Positions 31,378-39,896 of a DNA stretch of 64,000 bases are shown piece after piece; the stretch's first letter is position 1; every line of letters begins with the position of its first letter. The notes under the pieces were generated by a model. It was given only the letters and a program-made list of their open reading frames with translations, did no database searches and was not told the origin of the DNA. Position numbers and translations under genes: made by a program. This stretch comes from Streptomyces pactum. GTDB taxonomy: Bacteria > Actinomycetota > Actinomycetes > Streptomycetales > Streptomycetaceae. Where the stretch lies: contig NZ_CP019724.1 of the NCBI RefSeq assembly GCF_002005225.1, forward strand, positions 4,156,501 to 4,220,500, written 5' to 3'.

Positions 31378-34300
31378 TCACGGTGCCGGCGTCCGGCCGG
31401 TGTCCGGGGCGGGCGTCCCGGCGGGGGTGACCTGCTCGGTCCAGATCGTCTTGCCGGTCGCCGTGTAGCGCGTACCCCAGCGCTGGGCGAGATGGGAGAC
31501 GATCAGCAGCCCCCGGCCGCCTTCGTCGGTGGTCCGGGCATGGCGCAGCCGCGGGGACGTACTGCTGGAGTCCGAGACCTCGCAGATCAGTCCGCGGTCC
31601 AGGATCAGGCGGAGCAGGACCGGTCCGGACGCGTGGCGGACGGCGTTGGTGACCAGTTCGCTGACGATGAGCTCGGTGGTGAACGCCAGCGCGTCCAGGC
31701 CCCACTCGGCCAGCCTCCGTTCGGCGAAGGCACGGGCCTGCGCCACGGCGGCCGGGTCCCTGGGCAGGTCCCAGGAGGCGACCCGGTCGGGACTCAGGAC
31801 CCTGGTCCGGGCGAGCAGCAGGGCCGAGTCGTCCGGCGGGGGCGCCGCGAGCAGGGTGTCGACCGCACTGCGGCCCGCCTCCTCCAGCGTCTGTCCGCCC
31901 CGCGCCAGGGCGGTACCGAGGAGGGAGAGCCCAACATCGATGTCCCGGTCGCGTCTCTCGACTAGGCCGTCGGTGCAGAGGGCGATGAGACTGCCCTCGG
32001 GCAGCTCCAGCTCGACGGACTCGAAGGGAAGGTATCCCAGCCCGAGGGGCGGTCCGGCGGGCAGGTCCAGAAGATCGGTACGTCCGTCCGGACGGACGAC
32101 CAGGGGCGGGAGGTGGCCGGCCCGGGCCAGCGTGCAGCACCTGCTGACCGGGTCGTACACGGCGTACAGGCAGGTGGCTCCCAGGAACGCGTCTCCCACT
32201 GTCCCGCCGTCGGCCTGCTCCTGCTCGTCGCCGTCGTCTCCCCCGATGAGACCGATGACCAGGTCGTCCAGGTGGGCCAGCACCTCGTCCGGGGCGAGGT
32301 CCAGGTTGGCGAGCGTGCGGACCGCGGTGCGCAGGCGCCCCATGGCGATCGCCGCGTTCATGCCGTGGCCGACGACGTCACCGATGACGAGCGCGACCCG
32401 GGCCCCGGAGAGCGGGATCGCGTCGAACCAGTCGCCGCCCACACCGCTGGGCGCGTCCGCCGGGAGGTACCAGGACATGACGTCCAGGGCCGAGCCGCCC
32501 GTCAGCCTGTTCGGGAGCAGCGAGCTCTGCATGGAACGGGCCGCGGTGCGCTCCCGGTGGTAGCGGCGCGCGTTGTCGATGCTCACCGCCGCGCGGGCGA
32601 CGAGCTCCTCGGCGAGGCGTACGTCGTCCTCCTCGAAGGCCCACGCCGCACGGGACCGGGCGAACGTCGCGACGCCCAGGGTGACACCGCGGGCCCGCAC
32701 GGGTACCACCATCAGCGAGCGGAGGCCGAACGCCAGGACTGAGTCGCCCAGGGACCGGTCCTCGGTCACCCAGGCGCTGGTGGCGGGGTCCAGGACAGGC
32801 TCCACCAGGGTCCTGCTCTCCAGCAGGCACCGGGTCACGGGCGCCGAGGGCGCACGCCGTACCGTTTCTCCCACGGCCAGGGTCACCTCCGGCCAGTCCT
32901 CGCGCACCGACCGCCGCGCCGCGCGACGGATGACCGGGGTCAGGCCCACGGGTCCGGGAGCCGGTTCCTCCCCCCGCATGACCGCGTCCAGCAGGTCGAC
33001 CGCGACCAGGTCGGCGAGGGACGGCACGGCCACGTCGGCCAGCTCCTGCGCGGTCCGGGTCACATCCAGGGTGCCGCCGATGCGGGCACCGGCGTCGTTC
33101 AGCAGGGCCAGGCGCTCCTGGGCCCGCCACCGCTCGGTGACGTCGATGATCATGTACCAGACGCCCACCTGCCGGTCCTGGCGGTCCCTCATGGCGAAGA
33201 AGGACACGGAGTACGCCCGCTCCTGGAGGGGGTCGGTCGGGCCCGGGCCTCGGAACTCGTGGTCCATCACCGGGCGCCCGGTCTCGAGGACCGTCCGCAT
33301 GCGCTCCTCGAACTCCTCGGCGTTCGCCGTGGGCAGCACCTCGCGCACCCGCTTCCCCAGCCGCCGCGCGAGCGGGACCATGCGGTCCAGCGGCTGGTTC
33401 ACCCAGACGTAGCGCAGGTCGGTGTCCAGAACGGCGATGCCTACCGGTGCGTGGGTGAGGAAGGGGTCCATCATCAGCTGGTTCACCCCGCTGCCCGGCA
33501 TCCGCCAGAAGGCCCGCCTCGGGGGGCGGCCGACGAACCTGCCGAAGAGCAGTGCGGCGAGTGTGGCGGCCAGCACGCCCGGGACCATCTCGTAGACGTC
33601 CGACTCGAGCGGACCCAGCAAGGGATTGATCCTGTCCCAGAGCAGCACGGTCACCGCACCCGCCACGATCCCGGCCATGGCGCCCGCCCAGCTCATGCGC
33701 GGCCAGTACAGCGAGAGCAGCACGACCGGGCCGAAGGCGGCTCCGAAGCCCGCCCATGCGTAGGCGACGATGCTCAGCAGCCCGTCGGCTCTCAGGGCGA
33801 TCACACAGGCGATCAGGATCACCACGACGACGGCGCCGCGCCCCACCCACACCAACACCCGGTCCGGGGCCCGACGGTTGAACAGGGCGTGGTAGAAGTC
33901 CTCCGTGAGCGCGACGGACGACACGAGGAGCTGACTGTCCGCGGTCGACATGATCGCTGCCAGTACGGCGATCAGCATCAACCCGGCGACCCAGGGGTTG
34001 AGCAGGGTCCGGCTCAGGACGATGTACACGGTGTTCGGCTCGGCCAGCGGGGTGCCGAGCCGCGCGATCCCGACGAGGCCGATGAGGGTGGCGGCGCTCA
34101 GTACGACGGTGACCCACAGCGTGCCGATCCGGCGGGCCGCGGGGATGGCACGGACGCTGCGGATGCCCATGAAGCGGGCCAGGATGTGCGGTTGGCCGAA
34201 GTAGCCCAGACCCCAGGCGAGCAGCGAGACGACGGCGACGGCGCCGAGCGGCCCGCCCGCGGACCACCGGCCGTCCGCGTAGTGGACGTCGGTCCCCAGG

Positions 34301-34986
34301 TCGAGCAGCCCCGGTGTCCTGCGGGTGAGGGCGTCGCCGAGTTCTCCGAAGCCGCCGAGGGCCACGACACCGGTCAGCGGGAGCACCACCAGGGCCAGCA
34401 GCATCAGCGTGCCCTGCAGGACGTGCGTGTGGCTCACGGCGAGGAAGCCGCCCAGACACGAGTAGATGACGATCAGCAGGGCGGTCAGGGACACTCCGAG
34501 CCCGAAGGGGAGGTCGAACACGTTGTTGACGAGCACTCCGCCGGCCACCAGCCCACTGGCGACATACACCGTGAAGAAGACCAGGGTGACCGCGGCCGAG
34601 GCCGTCCGGAGCACCCGGGTCCGGTCCTCGAACCGCTCCTCCAGATACGCCGACAGGCTTACGGCGTTCTCGGCGCGTTCGGTGTACGTGCGGAGTCTCG
34701 GCGCGACGAAGAGCCAGTTGAGGTAGGTACCGGCCACCAGACCGACAGCGATCCAGCCGGCGCCGAGTCCGGCCGCGTACACCGCTCCCGGAAGCGAGAG
34801 GAACAGCCAGCCGGACATGTCGCTGGCCCCCGCGGACAGGGCGGCGACGAGCCCGCTGAGCCTGCGGCCCCCCAGGGCGAAGTCGGTGAACGTGTGCGTG
34901 CGGGCGTAGGCCCAGACACCCGTTCCGATCATGGCGGCCACATACACGAGGAACATGGCCACAATCGGCGCGCTCAAGTCGAACAT
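31378..34986 (-). CDS. PutP-type Na+/solute symporter fused to PAS, GAF, SpoIIE phosphatase and HATPase domains
   Basis: 1202 residues in one frame. Residues 1-490: sodium/solute symporter with PutP marks ALSAGASDMSGWLFLSLPGA (Asp56 equals the PutP sodium-site Asp55) and MSTADSQLLVSSVALTEDF. 505-620: PAS domain (IAVLDTDLRYVWVNQPLDRM, IIDVTERW). 630-810: GAF. 815-1060: SpoIIE/PP2C phosphatase with metal motifs GGDWFDAI, VIGDVVGHG, CTDGLVE, PDDSALLL. 1075-1190: anti-sigma-type HATPase (N box ELIVSELVTNAVRHA; GGRGLLIV). It would sense a transported solute and control an anti-anti-sigma pathway by dephosphorylation and phosphorylation. ATG 34986 has GAGGG at 4 nt. Confidence 0.93.
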   Translation of the reverse strand: MFDLSAPIVAMFLVYVAAMIGTGVWAYARTHTFTDFALGGRRLSGLVAALSAGASDMSGWLFLSLPGAVYAAGLGAGWIAVGLVAGTYLNWLFVAPRLRTYTERAENAVSLSAYLEERFEDRTRVLRTASAAVTLVFFTVYVASGLVAGGVLVNNVFDLPFGLGVSLTALLIVIYSCLGGFLAVSHTHVLQGTLMLLALVVLPLTGVVALGGFGELGDALTRRTPGLLDLGTDVHYADGRWSAGGPLGAVAVVSLLAWGLGYFGQPHILARFMGIRSVRAIPAARRIGTLWVTVVLSAATLIGLVGIARLGTPLAEPNTVYIVLSRTLLNPWVAGLMLIAVLAAIMSTADSQLLVSSVALTEDFYHALFNRRAPDRVLVWVGRGAVVVVILIACVIALRADGLLSIVAYAWAGFGAAFGPVVLLSLYWPRMSWAGAMAGIVAGAVTVLLWDRINPLLGPLESDVYEMVPGVLAATLAALLFGRFVGRPPRRAFWRMPGSGVNQLMMDPFLTHAPVGIAVLDTDLRYVWVNQPLDRMVPLARRLGKRVREVLPTANAEEFEERMRTVLETGRPVMDHEFRGPGPTDPLQERAYSVSFFAMRDRQDRQVGVWYMIIDVTERWRAQERLALLNDAGARIGGTLDVTRTAQELADVAVPSLADLVAVDLLDAVMRGEEPAPGPVGLTPVIRRAARRSVREDWPEVTLAVGETVRRAPSAPVTRCLLESRTLVEPVLDPATSAWVTEDRSLGDSVLAFGLRSLMVVPVRARGVTLGVATFARSRAAWAFEEDDVRLAEELVARAAVSIDNARRYHRERTAARSMQSSLLPNRLTGGSALDVMSWYLPADAPSGVGGDWFDAIPLSGARVALVIGDVVGHGMNAAIAMGRLRTAVRTLANLDLAPDEVLAHLDDLVIGLIGGDDGDEQEQADGGTVGDAFLGATCLYAVYDPVSRCCTLARAGHLPPLVVRPDGRTDLLDLPAGPPLGLGYLPFESVELELPEGSLIALCTDGLVERRDRDIDVGLSLLGTALARGGQTLEEAGRSAVDTLLAAPPPDDSALLLARTRVLSPDRVASWDLPRDPAAVAQARAFAERRLAEWGLDALAFTTELIVSELVTNAVRHASGPVLLRLILDRGLICEVSDSSSTSPRLRHARTTDEGGRGLLIVSHLAQRWGTRYTATGKTIWTEQVTPAGTPAPDTGRTPAP

Positions 34987-35492
34987 ACGGCCCTCGCCTG
35001 CATGGCTCGTAAGCGCCGGCACGACCCGTGCGCACTCGGCAGTGGTACACCGCGTGACAAACCTACACATCCAGGTCGGCAGAGGCGACCTGGCGAGGTG
35101 CCGGCCGGCAGGGCTTCACAGGCAGGCCCGCCGACTTCCGCCCGCCGACTTCCGCGGCTTCTCCCTCCTGGTTCTCACCCGGACGCCCCGGCCCGCGCCA
35201 GGATCCGCCGGGCCTGCCCGGGCTACCGGTACGGCCTGCGGCGGTCTCGGCCTTGTGTGCTGCTGCAACAGCGGAGTCGGCGCCGGCTTTCATCGGGCGC
35301 GTCCGACGGCCACCCGCCGCCGCAGAGAGCGATCGACCACCTCGGTGAGCGGCGCACTCTCGGCGTGCCCGCAAAGCCGGTCAAGCACAGTCAAGCACGG
35401 TCAACAAGGGTGCGCCCACGCATCACCGCCGTGGCGGCCCACAGCGGCCCGTCTCCGCAGGTCATGCGCGCTCGGGGTCCGCAAGCGCCATC
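34987..35492. other. Promoter side of the fusion gene and right end of island III
   Basis: About 500 bp, no supported gene. At 35383-35415 there are three GTCAA-type steps (GGTCAAGCACAGTCAAGCAC, GGTCAACAAGGGTGC), the arm-like motif seen before the other att copies. Confidence 0.5.
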
Positions 35493-35538
35493 GCTTCCCA
35501 AGCCGAGGGCGCGAGTTCGATGCCCGTCACCCGCTCCA
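35493..35538 (+). repeat. att copy 4 (tRNA-Gly 3' fragment)
   Basis: 42 of 46 bases match the tRNA 3' part; it is preceded by GCAAGCGCCATC. The changes (CCGAGGGC, GATGCCCGT) break the T-arm pairing, so it has drifted. Hairpin at 35544-35570. The following 35571-35816 holds no gene I can support. Confidence 0.88.
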
Positions 35539-35816
35539 ACGCGAACCCCCAGGTCATTGACCCGGGGGTTGGTGCTTCCCGGCGTGTCACCTCGCCGCGA
35601 CGGTGACGACGAGGAGGCCATGTCGATGAGCATGGCGGTGGAGGCGGGACCAGCCGGTGTCGGCGGTGATCCGCGGGTTCGGGACGGGGAACGCGTGGTG
35701 ACGATTCCCCAGACCGGTGATCTGTGGCGCACAGGGCGGGCAGCGCGGCGCGAGGCCGTGACCGGTCCCCCGTTCCGGTCACGGCCTCGCTGATGTGGAG
35801 GTTGGTCGTCGGCGGG

Positions 35817-36266
35817 TCAGCAGCATCCGGCAGCGTCGGCCGGTTCCTCGGCATCGGCGTCCGCGTCGGCGGGGTGGGCGCTCTGCTTGGTCAGGGTGTC
35901 GGCGTCGGTCTTGACCACGTAGACCTCCCAGGGCTCCTGGCCGGGGCCGCGGACCCAGACCTTGTCCTGCAGGGCGTAGCAGCAGGCCGTGTCGTTCTCC
36001 TCGGCCGTCGCCAGTCCCGCTTCGCCGAGCCGGGTGGTGGCCGCGTGGACGGCTCCGGAGCTCTCGACTTCGACCCCGAGGTGGTCCATGCGTGTCGCCG
36101 CGTCCGCCTCGCCCTCGATCAGAACGAGCTTGAGCGGGGGTTCGGCGATGGCGAAGTTGGCGTAGCCGTCGCGGAGCTTGGCGGGCTCGACGCCGAAGAG
36201 CTTCGTGTAGAAGGCGATGGATGCGGAGAGATCCGGGACCCGTAGGGCGAGTTGCACGCGCGACAT
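35817..36266 (-). CDS. arsI: ArsI/CadI-type metalloenzyme (C-As lyase family)
   Basis: 149 residues, VOC fold. Residues match the ArsI active site: Gln5, His62 and Glu114 as metal ligands and the vicinal pair Cys95-Cys96 (NDTACCYALQDK) that holds trivalent arsenicals. ArsI cleaves the C-As bond of methylarsenite and aromatic arsenicals; relatives named CadI are induced by cadmium. The last residues add another Cys pair (AAGCC). ATG 36266 has AGGAGG at 8 nt. It follows a flavoprotein gene by 29 bp in an operon of three. Confidence 0.88.
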   Translation of the reverse strand: MSRVQLALRVPDLSASIAFYTKLFGVEPAKLRDGYANFAIAEPPLKLVLIEGEADAATRMDHLGVEVESSGAVHAATTRLGEAGLATAEENDTACCYALQDKVWVRGPGQEPWEVYVVKTDADTLTKQSAHPADADADAEEPADAAGCC

Positions 36267-36295
36267 GGTGAACCTCCTGGGGTGGGAGTGATGTT

Positions 36296-37651
36296 TCAGC
36301 AGCCGCCGGAGGCGGCCGGGGCGCCGGTGCCGATCTGCAACGTGGCCGGGGCCGCGCAGCAGCCGCCGCCCTCGTCGCCCTGCGCGGCGTCGGGCTCGTC
36401 GAACAGGCCGGCACCGCCGCACACGCCGGTCTCCGGCAGGGTCAGCTCCACGCGCTCGGCCGCCGCGTGGTCGCCGGCCAGGGCGGCCGTGATGGAGCGG
36501 ACCTGCTCGTAGCCGGTCATGGCGAGGAACGTGGGGGCGCGGCCGTAGGACTTCATGCCGACCAGGTAGACGTCCTGCTCAGGGTGGGACAACTCCTTCA
36601 CGCCGTGCGGGTAGACCGTGCCGCAGGAGTGGACGTTCGGGTCGATCAGCGGGGCGAGTGCGGTCGGGGCCTGGAGGCGGTCATCGAGGCCGAGGCGGAG
36701 TTCGGCGAGGAAGGAGAGGTCGGGGCGGAAGCCGGTCAGGACGACGATCTCGTCGACCGGGTCCGGGCGGCGGCCGTCCTCGGCGACGAGGACCAGCCGG
36801 TCGCCGGTCCGTTCGACGGCCTCCGTGCGGAATCCGGTGACGGCGCTCGCGTGTCCGTCCTCCACCGCCGCCTTGGCTCGCAGGCCGAGGGCGCCGCGAG
36901 CCGGGAGCTGGTCGGCCTCGCCGCCGCCGTACGTGGCGTCGCCGATGCCCCGGCGCAGGATCCAGACCGCCTGCGTGTCCGCCTCTTCCGCGGCCAGGTC
37001 GGCGAGGAGCGCGAGGGCGGTGAAGGCGGAGGCGCCGGAGCCGACGACCGCCGTGCGCTTGCCGGCGTAGCGGGCCCGGACGGCCGGGTCCTTCAGGTCC
37101 GGGACACGGTAGGAGATGCGGTCGGTCGCCTTCTTCTCACCGAGGGCGGGGATGCCGTTGGCCCCCATCGGGCCGGGCACGGACCAGGTGCCGGAGGCGT
37201 CGATGACGGCGCGGGCGGTGATCCGCTCCTCGCCGCCGTCCGCCGTCTCGATGTGCACGGTGAAGGGCTGCTCCTCGCGGCCGGAGTCGACGATCCGGTC
37301 GCGGCCGGCGCGGGCCACGCCGGTGACCGTCGCTCCGTAGCGGACCTTGTCGCCGAGGGTGTCGGCGAGCGGCTGGAGGTAGCGCTCGGCCCAGTCACCG
37401 CCGGTCGGGTAGGTCGTGCCTTCGGGGCGGGCCCAGCCGGTGGGGGCGAGCAGCTTCTCGGCGGCGGGGTCGGTGACCTCGGCCCACGTCGAGAACAGGC
37501 GGACGTGCGCCCACCCGCGCACGGCGGTGGCGGCCGATGCGCCGGCCTCCAGCACCAGGGGCTCGATGCCACGCTCCACGAGGTGCGCGGCTGCGGCCAG
37601 GCCGACCGGGCCGGCTCCGACGACCACGACGGGCAGATTCTGCTTCTCCAT
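36296..37651 (-). CDS. FAD/NAD(P)-dependent oxidoreductase with Cys-rich tail
   Basis: The 451-residue flavoprotein has FAD motif VVVVGAGPVGLAAAAHL (residues 8-24), a second nucleotide motif KRTAVVGSGASAFTALALL, and TGFRPDL near the end of the FAD domain. The C-terminus carries six Cys in 40 residues (VCGGAGLF, GGGCC, ASGGC), an unusual thiol tail that could bind arsenite or another metal. Relatives near arsI are proposed to work on arsenicals; the reaction is not established. ATG 37651 has GGAAG at 7 nt. Middle gene of the divergent operon. Confidence 0.82.
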   Translation of the reverse strand: MEKQNLPVVVVGAGPVGLAAAAHLVERGIEPLVLEAGASAATAVRGWAHVRLFSTWAEVTDPAAEKLLAPTGWARPEGTTYPTGGDWAERYLQPLADTLGDKVRYGATVTGVARAGRDRIVDSGREEQPFTVHIETADGGEERITARAVIDASGTWSVPGPMGANGIPALGEKKATDRISYRVPDLKDPAVRARYAGKRTAVVGSGASAFTALALLADLAAEEADTQAVWILRRGIGDATYGGGEADQLPARGALGLRAKAAVEDGHASAVTGFRTEAVERTGDRLVLVAEDGRRPDPVDEIVVLTGFRPDLSFLAELRLGLDDRLQAPTALAPLIDPNVHSCGTVYPHGVKELSHPEQDVYLVGMKSYGRAPTFLAMTGYEQVRSITAALAGDHAAAERVELTLPETGVCGGAGLFDEPDAAQGDEGGGCCAAPATLQIGTGAPAASGGC

Positions 37652-37707
37652 GGCGGTGCTTCCTTCGATTCGTTGCTCGGATGGGCGGAGTCCGAGCGGT
37701 GGACGGC

Positions 37708-37875
37708 TCAGCGGAGGGGGGCGTGGTGTGCCGACGCGAGCTGTGCACTGCGGTGCTGAGCCCGGGCCCAACAGGCGCCGTCACACACCTGTGCGCAGAT
37801 GTCGCAGAAGTGGACGCCGGCCAGGTGCCGGTCGGCAGAGCCGGTGAAGACGCTGCGGATCCGGGCGGCGGCCAT
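37708..37875 (-). CDS. 55-residue Cys-rich protein, first gene of the arsI operon
   Basis: MAAARIRSVFTGSADRHLAG, VHFCDICAQVCDGACWARAQ, HRSAQLASAHHAPLR. Four cysteines in 12 residues (CDICAQVCDGAC) suggest a soft-metal site. ATG 37875 has AAGGAG at 6 nt, an excellent ribosome site, and the stop is 56 bp before the flavoprotein. A TTGA-N6-TCAA operator lies 14 bp upstream. A metallochaperone or sensor for As(III)/Cd(II) is an inference from cysteines and context. Confidence 0.72.
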   Translation of the reverse strand: MAAARIRSVFTGSADRHLAGVHFCDICAQVCDGACWARAQHRSAQLASAHHAPLR

Positions 37876-37889
37876 TTCCGCTCCTTGCT

Positions 37890-37903
37890 TTGATATCCGT
37901 CAA
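37890..37903. promoter_or_regulatory. ArsR-type operator of the arsI operon
   Basis: TTGATATCCGTCAA: TTGA-N6-TCAA, the same pattern as the site in front of the divergent arsR gene (38168-38181). A third, imperfect copy (TCGATGAACGTCAA) lies at 37933-37946 and overlaps a larger inverted repeat TTCGATGA...TCATCGAA (37932-37963). Confidence 0.65.
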
Positions 37904-37977
37904 TGGCTTGCGCCGCCAGCATGACACCTGCTTCGATGAACGTCAAGATAGACAGTCATCGAAACGGGAGCGGAGTC

Positions 37978-38160
37978 ATGGAGCAGGTAGACGTCGCCGT
38001 GATCGAGGACGGTTCCTGCGCACGCCGCCGACGCAGCCGGTGTTCGACGACGGCCACTACCGTGCCGCCGTCGCGGCCGGCTCCCCGGGAAGTCGGCAGG
38101 GACGCCGCCCGCGTCGCCGGCCGGCTCGCCGCCCGCCTTCGCGCCCACTGACCCTGGGCA
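37978..38160 (+). pseudogene. Degenerate coding-like segment between the ars operators
   Basis: ATG at 37978 opens MEQVDVAVIEDGSCA, which then becomes Arg-rich without protein character. Another frame reads QPVFDDGHYRAAVAAGSP and a third DAARVAGRLAARLRAH then a stop. The alternating frames suggest a small gene broken by indels. I do not recognise its family. It could also be an Arg-rich leader of no function. Confidence 0.3.
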
Positions 38161-38167
38161 CCCTGGT

Positions 38168-38181
38168 TTGACGTGTGTCAA
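38168..38181. promoter_or_regulatory. ArsR-type operator of the divergent arsR gene
   Basis: TTGACGTGTGTCAA, a perfect TTGAC-N4-GTCAA inverted repeat 10 bp before the arsR start codon. Confidence 0.75.
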
Positions 38182-38190
38182 CATAGACGT

Positions 38191-38559
38191 ATGTCGAACG
38201 TCAAGGCACTGCCGCTCCTGGACCCCGAGGCCCCCGACGCCACGGTGGTGCCGTGCTGCCCGCCGCTGAGCGAGCGTCCCTTCACCGCCGAGGAGGCCGA
38301 GCGGACGGCGCGCATGTTCAAGGCGCTCGGGGACCCCGTACGGCTGCGTCTCTTCTCGGCCGTCGCCTCGCACGAGGGCGGCGAGGCATGCGTGTGCGAC
38401 ATCTCCGACGTCGGCGTCTCCCAGCCGACCGTCTCCCACCACCTGAAGAAGCTCAAGGAGGCCGGCCTGCTGACCTCCGAGCGGCGCGGCACCTGGGTCT
38501 ACTACCGGGTCGAACCGTCGGTGCTGGCGGCCATGGGACAGTTGCTGACCGTCCGGTAG
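38191..38559 (+). CDS. arsR: ArsR/SmtB-family metal-responsive repressor 1
   Basis: The 122-residue protein has a winged HTH (MFKALGDPVRLRLFSAVASH, ISDVGVSQPTVSHHLKKLKE, GLLTSERRGTWVYYRVEPS). Sensing thiols: PCCPPL near residue 29 and ACVCDIS near 70, the CxC type of As(III)/Cd(II) sensors. ATG 38191 has no ribosome site and lies 9 bp from the operator, so the mRNA may be leaderless. It is divergent from the arsI operon, whose operators it should occupy. Confidence 0.92.
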   Translation: MSNVKALPLLDPEAPDATVVPCCPPLSERPFTAEEAERTARMFKALGDPVRLRLFSAVASHEGGEACVCDISDVGVSQPTVSHHLKKLKEAGLLTSERRGTWVYYRVEPSVLAAMGQLLTVR

Positions 38560-38837
38560 CCCGCTCTGGGCGTAGTTCCGGCCGCCCGCCCGCGACGGAT
38601 CGCCCCCTGGGCGACAAGAGCGCGTCAGCAGACGTTCGCCTCCGCGCCACCAACACCGGCGCCACATGGGCAAGCATCCATGTCTTGGCGGGTGGGGTGA
38701 GCGCGACGGCCAGGCCGCGGCACCGCAGTCGACCTGCCACCCGTTTGTCTTGTGAAGGGGGCTCCGCTGCCGGAGTCCGTTACCGCCGACGTGCGCAAGG
38801 TCGTCAGCACGTTGAGCCGATGACGCGTGCATCAACC
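38560..38837. other. Intergenic region between arsR and arsO
   Basis: 278 bp. The only coding-like string is a short frame from GTG 38753 (MKGAPLPESVTADVRKVVST, LSR then stop at 38822), which could be a gene tail. Otherwise nothing seen. Confidence 0.4.
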
Positions 38838-39896
38838 TCAGGCGTCGAGGAGCCCGGCGATCTCACGGGCGGCGTCGCGGGCCGGTCGTCCGACTCCGAT
38901 GAGGGTGGCGGAGGCGGGTCCGGTCCAGTCGCCGTAGCCGAGGAGGTGCAGGCGTGGCTCGTCCGCGGCCCGCGTACCCACGGTGGTGATGTGCCCGCGC
39001 CCGCCGCGCAGACCGAGGGGCGCCAGGTGCGAGAGAGCCGGGCGGAAGCCGGCGCACCAGATGACCGCGTCGGCGGGCGCCCGCGTGCCGTCGGCCCAGA
39101 CGGCTCCCTCGCGGTCGAGGCGTTCGAACATGGGTGACGCCTTGAGCCGACCAGCGTCGCGAGCCTCACGGACCGGCGGTACGGCGACGATGTCGCCGAG
39201 CGAGGCGACGCCTCCCGTGTCGGTGCGGCCGGCGTCGAGAGCCCGGCGGCGGGCGGTGGCCGCGTCGAAGAGGGCGCGGCCGTCGATGTCGTCGGCGAGG
39301 TAGCGGGGCGGGCGCTGGGTGACCCAGGTCAGCTCGGTGTCGTACGCGAGGTCGGCGGCGATCTGGGCGCCCGAGTTGCCGCCACCGACGACGATGACGC
39401 GGCGGCCCGCGAGGTCCTGCGGCCGCCGGTAGGAGACCGTGTGCAGTTGCCGCCCCTCGAAGTCCCCGCGGCCGGGGACGGCGGGGAGGAAGGGGCGCCA
39501 CCAGGTGCCGGTCGCGCTGATCACCGCGCGGGCGTGCCAGGTGCCGGAGTCGGTCTCCACCCGCAGCAGCCGGCCGTCCTCGTGTACGCCGAGGACCCGG
39601 ACCGGCCGCTGGACCGGCAGCTCGTACCGCTTCTCGTAGTCGCTCAGGTACGTCACCACGTGCCCGGCGTCCGGGTACTCCTCGCCGGGCTGCGGCGGCA
39701 TGAAGCGGCCCGGGAGGGAGGAGAAGGCGGCCGGGGAGAACAGGTGGAGGGAGGCCCAGACGTGCTGCCAGGCCCCGCCCGGGGTGGCCTGGGCGTCGAG
39801 GACGACGAAGTCCAGGCCCCGGCGGCGCAGGTGGTAGCCGGCGGCGAGCCCTGCCTGGCCGCCGCCGATCACCACCACGTCGGTGTGCTGTGTCAT
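38838..39896 (-). CDS. arsO: ArsO-like flavin-dependent monooxygenase
   Basis: The 352-residue protein has FAD motif TDVVVIGGGQAGLAAGYHLR, NADPH motif GRRVIVVGGGNSGAQIAADL and an FMO-like WASLHLFSPAAFSSLPG segment. In ars operons such enzymes are called ArsO; the proposed reaction is NADPH-dependent oxidation of arsenicals, not firmly established. ATG 39896 overlaps the stop of the 69-residue gene by 4 bp, so the order acr3 - small gene - arsO is coupled. Confidence 0.85.
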   Translation of the reverse strand: MTQHTDVVVIGGGQAGLAAGYHLRRRGLDFVVLDAQATPGGAWQHVWASLHLFSPAAFSSLPGRFMPPQPGEEYPDAGHVVTYLSDYEKRYELPVQRPVRVLGVHEDGRLLRVETDSGTWHARAVISATGTWWRPFLPAVPGRGDFEGRQLHTVSYRRPQDLAGRRVIVVGGGNSGAQIAADLAYDTELTWVTQRPPRYLADDIDGRALFDAATARRRALDAGRTDTGGVASLGDIVAVPPVREARDAGRLKASPMFERLDREGAVWADGTRAPADAVIWCAGFRPALSHLAPLGLRGGRGHITTVGTRAADEPRLHLLGYGDWTGPASATLIGVGRPARDAAREIAGLLDA

